From the NCBI GenBank assembly GCA_023014335.1, contig JAECYW010000008.1, forward strand, positions 2,232,001-2,296,000: a stretch of 64,000 nt of DNA. Reading direction: 5' to 3'. The translations under genes and the position numbers were made by a program. The notes under the pieces were generated by a model. The model saw nothing but the letters and a program-made list of their open reading frames with translations. It did no database searches and had not been told where the DNA came from. Each line of letters opens with the position of its first letter. The first letter of the stretch is position 1. The stretch is from Galerina marginata. Lineage: Eukaryota; Basidiomycota; Agaricomycetes; Agaricales; Galerinaceae. Positions 57,411 to 64,000 of this stretch are shown one piece after another.

Positions 57411-60400
57411 CGGTGAGGAAGTAAGGAAAGAACGACCAGGGTTGGGATGTTACTGAATCCTGGGCAGGGTCGGCCCTTAAGTATGTCTGCTGAGAAATAA
57501 AAAAGGAAATCGTACTCGATTGGCATCTTTAATCTCTAGTGCTATCGGCCAGCTAACGCCAGTTTGGAACATCTGGTCCAATGGAACGTTTGCTACGTAT
57601 CGAACACGAGCTTGGAGTACGCCGCGTTATTTTAATTCTGTTCGTATCGGGATTGCTTTGTGTTCTGCCGCCGGTGATACGAGATCCCGCAGAGTCATAG
57701 GAGCTGATGTGTTTGTTGGAAGGTGCTTCTCCCTCCCAGAACGGATTTCAGTCATGATCCATCCGAGAAGATCTTAACACCGCACTAGGGTACATCGACA
57801 GGTGGATGTGACGAATAGCAGTCAAGGCCTTGGTGACTGACCGATATAAAGAATCTGAATCTAATCGAAATTCAAAAATGGTGAGGTTTTATTCAATCTC
57901 AGGATGAGAAAACTCCCGGACTCGATTTAAAGAGAATTTGAGCCTCTATCAAGGAGTGAGTTCGAAAATACACGTCCTCTGCAATCCGCGAATGTCGGTT
58001 ATCTAACAACCAGATTCAAACGTTAGATAAAGAGAGGACGATTTACTCGGATACTCACTTGCAAGCGTGTCTGCTTACTGGTTCCATGACCGTGGTCGAA
58101 GAGGATCTGAGTTATGAGATTCCTCGCCTGCCTTCAACGCTCAACTATCAATCCAATTTTTGACATGGGTCCGTTGATATCCATCATTGCTCAAGCCTTC
58201 AAGCATGGATTTTTGGACAGGAATGCCCTAAAGTCTTGAAAGGTCGGTTTGAATTGGAAATTTTGTTTGAGATATTCGGATAGCTGGTTGGGTTCTCGTG
58301 AAGTATGGAACGAAGTTGGAATCAGCATGTCCGGGTGTAAGTCTGAACACCGAACCCCGGATTCTAACCTCCACGCCAAGCAGTCATTATTTTCCACTCA
58401 ACTTTTGAACTGCGGATTCTACGTACCTGCGGACAATTCGTGGGCTAAAGGTAGCATTTCGCCAAAACCTTTATCAGCGGAGGTTATCTACCCAGGACGC
58501 AGTCAAGGACGGTCACGTTGGACCTGAAATCTAGATCACGTGTTCTAGCAGGGCTCTTCAAATTTATGGTCCAGATAAAGTACGAACTAAAGAAGGGCCA
58601 ATTTGAGTACGGCGGCCACAAAAAATGAGAGGTACTATATCTTTGTCTCTGTAACATTACTCCAAAATTTGATACTGAGAGAACGGATTCATGGACCAGG
58701 CACCTTTGAGACTGCTAAGGCTTTACCATGTCAGAATTTATTTAAGTCTTCCCAAGATTTTCTCATCATTTCACATCCACCCGACCATTCTTATCAGAAC
58801 TCTGTTGGACGTCGTACTCGAGTAGAGGGGAATTTATTCGAATTACCACCGTCCAGATTTATCAGTTCATTGCCAATGAACTGATAAATCTTAATTCCTC
58901 TCACAGCACTGCCAACAAGTTACAGAGAGATTTAGACTGGCCACACACGTCAGACCAAGCCTGCTGATTGCATGGATATGAACAGCCTTCTCCAAACTAA
59001 CGCCACGACTTGTGCGAGGCGTCGTGGAAAGAGATATAGATTCAGAAATAGTTATCAGAGGTTCTAAAGGCTCTTGGCCAATGGTTACTAGAACAATAGT
59101 ATGTAAATAATCTGCCTGTGAGCAATCTGTTTCCCTTCCGGCCGTCGCTGCCCTACTCAACTGATACCAAATTCTCTGAGCTGCACATGAACAATCGTAA
59201 GGAAGACAAGCTCAGGAAATCCTCCTACCGATGATAATCGAAGTCCAGCTGACCTACTGCGACATCATGGCGCTCTGCAGCACGGATGTGACGTGAGGCC
59301 CACTTTGAATCCACGTTTAATATGTTTACAGTCGCCGAGAATTAATTTTGGCTCAATCCACTGTTCATATAAGATCGGTTCCCGCCGGTAAGGATGTTGC
59401 CATCTGTTCGACCTATTACGAAAGCCAGGGCTTGGATTACGCTTTACACTCATCCTGATTCAGGACTCACGGGAGTTACGTGCAGAGAAAGGGGGAATAA
59501 AAAAGGGAAGTTAAGAACCACAGGCACAAGAAGCAGAGTTAGAGTCTCGAGGACTTTTAATTACGTAGCTCGTAAAAGTTGCTTGATGCTAATAGTCCGG
59601 TCAAATGGTCATTTTCCAGAGGTATAGCTGTTTTTAGACCTCAGCTGAAACAGATGCTTGATAATGGTCGGCGGGCCAGATTACACGCCGACGTTACTCT
59701 TCTAGAAAAATCTTCACATAGCGAAAAACCATAAACGATGGGACCGTTGCACTCGGACAGATGCCATCCAAGCATTAGACTCCACACTTCCATTCGATTC
59801 GCCCGGTATCTCTATTTGAAACCTCGATAATTTCTATCCTGGCAATTCTCTGATCGGCGGAAAAACTGCTGTCGAAAGAGATGATAAGGCGAATGATATT
59901 CCCAGCATGTCAACTGCAACGAGGGTATGATTCAAGCGAGATTCTGGGCGACGACGATCGTACATGTAGTGCTGACCTGAAAATAGCTTGCTGGGTTTGA
60001 GCGCCGCTGAGATTGAAAGCCATTGGAATGGCACCGATCCTGGCTGTTTTTATGCTCTCATGATGTTTTGACGTATATGTACTCGACTATACTGTGGTAT
60101 CTACATAGTGCAGCTGAGGTCAAACCGCACTCAAAGCTATTTCTGCCATAGATTGGGAAACTCAAAGGGCCTTCCCTGGCTTTTAAACGCGATCCAGAAG
60201 AGCCAATGGTTGGTGCACACGGAGGGAAAAATAGGCCGCAATCCAATTGCAAAGTGTCGACCAAGGACTTAAATTTGATTGAGCAAAGCGCTATTAAACG
60301 AAAGCACTGCGAGTATGAATTTACGCGGAAGCTCTTCAGAAACACTTATCTAAAGGATATCTACCGAACAACCACTAGACTGTGAGGCATCTAGAGTGAA

Positions 60401-60581
60401 AGAGAGAAAACAGTATAAGGTCCAGTGAGAATAATAATGAATAAGTTGATGATGGTAGTACAGATGAGATCCAGATGAAGATAGGAATGTAGAAATTAAT
60501 ACATTGGTGACTTTCATGTTCGATGGCAGAGAGTAGGATGAGTGGGGGGATGAGAAAACGAGAGAGAAACGAGGGAGAGCT
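57411..60581. other. Gene-poor stretch of about 3.2 kb
   Basis: Frames up to about 95 codons on both strands, none recognised. It contains the palindrome at 58855-58891. The left end is the promoter of the PNPOx-like gene, the right end the 3' flank of the C2H2 regulator. Confidence 0.4.
58855..58891. repeat. Near-perfect palindrome, 17-bp arms with a 3-base spacer
   Basis: AGATTTATCAGTTCATT is followed by GCC and its exact reverse complement. It would form a cruciform or a tight RNA hairpin. No gene or terminator context is obvious. Confidence 0.75.
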
Positions 60582-62195
60582 TCACCAGACCATTTCCGAG
60601 GCAGGATTCTGGCCAAGTGCTACGAACCACTCGGGAAAAGACACATCCTCTTCCATCCTGAAGTCGAACGAATCTCCAGCACCTTGATACATCACGTCCA
60701 CGTTCGACTCTGCAGGCACGCTAGAGGCAACGTGTTGTGAGAAGAGCTCGCCGCCGAAGTTGAACCCGATTGCCTCAGGTTCCTGCTTGACGAATGTGCT
60801 GGGTGGGTATTGGAAAGCTTCCACGTCGAAGGCAATATCGGCATCCTGAATGTTATACGCGATGACCGGCTCAGAGACTTCGGTTGTGAGCTGGAGCTCA
60901 GGTAGGGGTGAAGGACTGAGGAAACCATCCGCAGAGGAGGAGGAAGAAGAGGTGGAAAAGGGGGAGGCGGGGTAAACAGGGGATCCGTTGAAGCCAGTTG
61001 CCAGATAACCTGGAGAAGCCTGATGAACGAATGAGGGCTGGTGTTCGGGATCATATTTGCTGATATCGTATTTGCTGATTGAAGTGGGGGCGGGTTGGAT
61101 GGGAGAGTAAGACGGTTCGGGATACATGAATGCGTCACATTTGACTGCAACTGCCGAATTTCCCTCCCAGAGCCATTGCAAATCGGACGACAAAAACTGC
61201 TCTTCCTGTTTTGTAATTGGGTAGAATGGCACTTCACTGACAACATCCTGAGGGAGATATAATTGAGGTGTATTGACGAAAAAGACCGTCGTATCGGTGT
61301 TCGAGCCAACAGGAGGTAGAGAGGACGAAGCAGACGACGCCGAAGAGGGTGAGAAGGAGCCACTGGGAGTCGAAGCCACCAAATCAGATTCTCCTTCCGA
61401 GTCTGTCAGGTCAGAGAGGTCAGAGAGATCAGAAAGGCTGTCAACGGGCGTAGAAAGCCTGGAAGTAGAAGCAGGAGTCGAGATAGCACCCGACGAGAAA
61501 CTCGAAAACTGGGACAGGGCCTGAACGGGAGCGTCCGACTCGTCTTTGACGCTGCGAATGACGCTAACTGGGATGCGATGTGGGTTGCGGCGTGAGGTCT
61601 GGTCCTTGGGCCTAGGTTCGGGTGCTGCCTTCTTCCTTAAGGCGGTAGGGCGAGGCACATAGCCATGCAATTTCTTGCGATGGCGGAGTAACGAGGCCGA
61701 ATCGCAGGTGCTGAAGGAGCAGTCTACGTCGTCGGTGCAAGGGAATATTTTCTCCTTGGTGCTAATTATACAGCGAATCAGTTAGAGAGGACCACAAAGA
61801 TGTAAGAAAAACTCTTACTGTCTGCGCATGTGAGTCTCGAGATTGGACTTCTGCACAGTACGGAAGTCGCATCCATCGTATGGGCACGGGATCTTTCTAT
61901 AACAGAGAACGAAAACAGGCCCGAGAGTCAGTAAAGAGGCAAAGACTTGAGAGAATAAGAACAGAATCAAAGGGCTTCACTTACTCGGTGGTATCGTGCG
62001 TTTTCATGTGACGAGGCATGTCGGAATTTCGGCTGATAACCTGACCGCATATCTCACAAGGGTCACTAGGGTCAGTCTGGACAATGAAAACAATAAGGTC
62101 AAGTTAGTAACCAGATAAGATAATAATAAAGAGACGCGTCTACTCACGTGAGCATTACGCGCACGCTTGGTGGCACTGGATCGTTCCGCGGGCAT
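60582..62195 (-). CDS. C2H2 zinc-finger transcription factor with three fingers
   Basis: ATG at 62195 (MPAERSSATKRARNAH). Four exons. Finger 1 is CEICGQVISRNSDMPRHMKT then H; finger 2, after an intron, CPYDGCDFRTVQKSNLETHM (C-x4-C type, the terminal His lying across the next exon junction); finger 3 CTDDVDCSFSTCDSASLLRH then RKKLH. The long last exon encodes Pro/Ser-rich and acidic regions (SDLSDLSDLTDSEGESD), suitable for an activation domain, and ends FPEWFVALGQNPASEMVW at the TGA at 60584-60582. About 450 residues. It has a basic N-terminus (KRARNAH), consistent with nuclear import. Intron positions split the fingers. Such factors are frequent in Agaricomycetes; targets cannot be inferred. 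Confidence 0.85.
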
Positions 62196-63186
62196 TGTCG
62201 ATTGTTGGTGTGGCTAAGAGTAGTTTGGGGTAATAGGATCTGGGAGCGCTTCTGACTTGATCAGAATGGATTTGGGAGGGATACAGGATTAGGTTCGCGT
62301 CGGTGAGACTGGAACCAAAGTGGGAGAGCTGTCAATGGATAACGAAATCCCTCCCATTCATCCCGAACTTATACCCACAGGAAAAGTAGTGGATTGGTTT
62401 TCTCCTGGACGCGATAATTCCCATATTAGACCGCGCCGAAGCGCACTTGCCCTCCTGGGACGCCATGAGGCAGCCACTTGTTCAAAAATGCTATACCTGG
62501 CAAGAAAAAAAGTGGGTCTGAACCAATCCGCCAGAATCCGAGGGTTTTTTCCCTAATGTAGAAGGTTTTTAGACGGGAACAATGCCTTTTGTCTGGGCAA
62601 TCGCAACATGAGGCGGGTGGGTAGCGACGGCGGGCCATGATGAGTGGCACAAAAGAAGAGTTACTGTTCTAGGAATGTTCGGTTGTTGCTGTATGTTTGC
62701 GCGCTCAGTGGCTCATGCAGTGCAGACAGAACACGTGCCTATGTGAGGCGGGGACGCCGGAGAAAGGTCGACTGTTATCGAAATGAAAGATTCTGGAGGT
62801 GTTTTGCAAGTGTTTTGGGTTTGTGGGCGTGTTTACCCTAATATATCTTTCATTTGGCGCTGTGTTGCAATATAGTACGTAAAGTAACCCTTGTGCGAGC
62901 TGCAGCCTGCAAGCGTGTTGAACATTTTAACCGGTTTTAGCCAGCCTGTGCTGGAGTCAAGCTGGAGCTGCTCTGGCCTCTGTGAAGAGAAAGGTCGTTA
63001 CGCAAGAAGCAGCCTTTACGTGCGTGACTGGGATGCAGATAAGCAAAATTAATTAGATTAGACACAGCAATGGCATTCGTACTGAATGAAGCCTTTAATT
63101 TCGAAATTTCAATAGATACTAGATACCCAAATCGTCCGATACCCTACGCAAGAATAAAATAGTCAATAGATAACGCTTCATTTCAA
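62196..63186. other. Intergenic region
   Basis: About 990 bases with the promoter of the C2H2 regulator at its left end and the 3' flank of ICMT at its right end. A plus-strand frame of 78 codons near 62320 has no recognisable domain. Confidence 0.5.
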
Positions 63187-64000
63187 TTAAATAACACCAG
63201 GAATAAATTTATACGGCACTCGACTGGCATACTCCTCCCACTCCGCCCCAAAAGTCTCCTTCAGCACCAGATCCTCCGCTCTCAGCCTGACGCTCATACC
63301 GCGGAACGCGAATCCACATTTCAGGAGCCAGAAGCAGGCTAAAGCGCATCCGAAGGGCGTTGAGACACCGCACTCCGCTATCCACGTCCCTGGCGCGCCT
63401 AGGGCGAGCGTCGCTCCTCCGAGGGTGAGATAGACGCCTGTATAGCTTGGGTGCCGGACCCATGCGTATGGCCCGTGTGTGACGAGCTCGTGTTTTGGTC
63501 GGATGGTGATCTCGAATGTGAAAAACGGGCCAAGAGATCTGAAGCACCTTGAACAAGCACGAGTTAGCTTTATATCATATATCAAAACGACCACAAGAAC
63601 ACACCAGACACGCAAAGCAGCCGCAGACACGGAGGAAACCGCTCCGACTATCATCAATGGGTGTATTTCCTGAGATGGCGGCAACAGCAAAGGGTTCCCA
63701 ATTGCGTCACCCCACCCACTGTGGCCAAAAGACGAAAACATGCAGGGCACAACGATCCCAAAAATATTGAGCAGAGCGCCGAGCCACACCATGCACTTGA
63801 GATAATAAATGAAGATTAGTCACAGGTCAAGCAACGCAAGGTGAACGAAAACTGACCTTGCTACAATACGTGATAGACTGCACGAACCGTTCGAAGATTG
63901 TATTCGTACCCTCCGTTCCCGAGCAACAATCTTCGCTCTTGACCGACGGGTTGGGTGGAGACAACGAAAGGTGGACGGACACCGCCGTCGAAAGGAGAAG
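63187..64000 (-). CDS. STE14: Protein-S-isoprenylcysteine O-methyltransferase (ICMT), 5' end beyond the window
   Basis: Read leftwards from the window edge. The first visible exon has LLLSTAVSVHLSLSPPNPSV and SGTEGTNTIFERFVQSITYC, then, after an intron, CMVWLGALLNIFGIVVPCMF, HPLMIVGAVSSVSAAALRVW, a second intron, RSLGPFFTFEITIRPKHELV, THGPYAWVRHPSYTGVYLTL and, at the C-terminus, RLRAEDLVLKETFGAEWEEY ASRVPYKFIPGVI at the TAA. The GPY-x-x-RHPSYTG motif and E-x(2)-L-x(2)-FG-x-EW-x(2)-Y are the hallmarks of ICMT/Ste14, the ER multi-pass enzyme that methylates the C-terminal prenylcysteine of CaaX proteins such as Ras and lipopeptide mating pheromones using S-adenosylmethionine. The 5' end, including the start, lies outside the window. 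Confidence 0.9.

Noticed and set aside
63187..64000. A mating-type B locus because of ICMT
   Set aside because: ICMT acts on many CaaX proteins and no Ste3-type receptor or CaaX pheromone gene was found in the window.

Overview
The window looks like nuclear DNA of an Agaricomycete (mushroom-forming basidiomycete). Genes are cut by many short introns of about 50-60 bases with GT...AG ends, sit on both strands without operons, and include families typical of these fungi: expanded lineage-specific multi-pass membrane proteins, BTB/POZ paralogues, a GT90 (CAP10-like) glycosyltransferase, a pectinase carrying a fungal cellulose-binding module, and single-copy housekeeping genes (ATG12, glycyl-tRNA synthetase, an isoprenylcysteine methyltransferase). 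No species can be named from the sequence alone. Gene models were spliced by eye, so exon junctions are inferences.

Layout. 0-9 kb: the 5' end of an unknown gene runs off the left edge; a tandem pair of multi-pass membrane paralogues (3.4-6.7 kb); a GDSL/SGNH esterase and ATG12 in head-to-head orientation (6.9-8.8 kb). 9-15.6 kb: mostly gene-poor, with one small hypothetical gene. 15.6-27.4 kb: GRS1 with an upstream in-frame extension that looks like a mitochondrial presequence, a bestrophin-type channel, a secreted Kex2-processed repeat precursor (22.6-23.3 kb), and an EXPERA/emopamil-binding-like membrane protein. 28.9-34.4 kb: a GT90 gene bracketed by two paralogous membrane protein genes in opposite orientation. 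34.4-43.5 kb: a gene-poor stretch with a 402-bp MITE, a foldback hairpin, a rhamnogalacturonase-like GH28 gene whose CBM1 appears to have lost binding aromatics, and about 2.6 kb of degenerate direct repeats. 43.5-64 kb: a low-complexity C2H2 protein, two tandem BTB/POZ genes, a membrane-anchored YqcI/YcgG-type protein, a 168-bp MITE, a PNPOx-like protein with a C-terminal membrane tail, a three-finger C2H2 regulator, and ICMT truncated by the right edge.

The most interesting locus is the repeat precursor at 22.6-23.3 kb on the minus strand. It has a signal peptide followed by nine units built around PTPPDW. Eight of them are identical 13-residue EAAPLPTPPDW[K/R]R units, separated by dibasic Kex2 sites and followed by Glu-Ala steps, the layout of the ascomycete alpha-factor precursor. 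The DNA of these units differs mainly at synonymous positions, which indicates selection on the peptide. It is a strong candidate for a secreted peptide system not seen as a named family here.

The genes do not form an obvious pathway. Functional links are local: duplicated membrane proteins, head-to-head ATG12/esterase promoters, and secreted carbohydrate-active enzymes consistent with a plant-litter or wood lifestyle.
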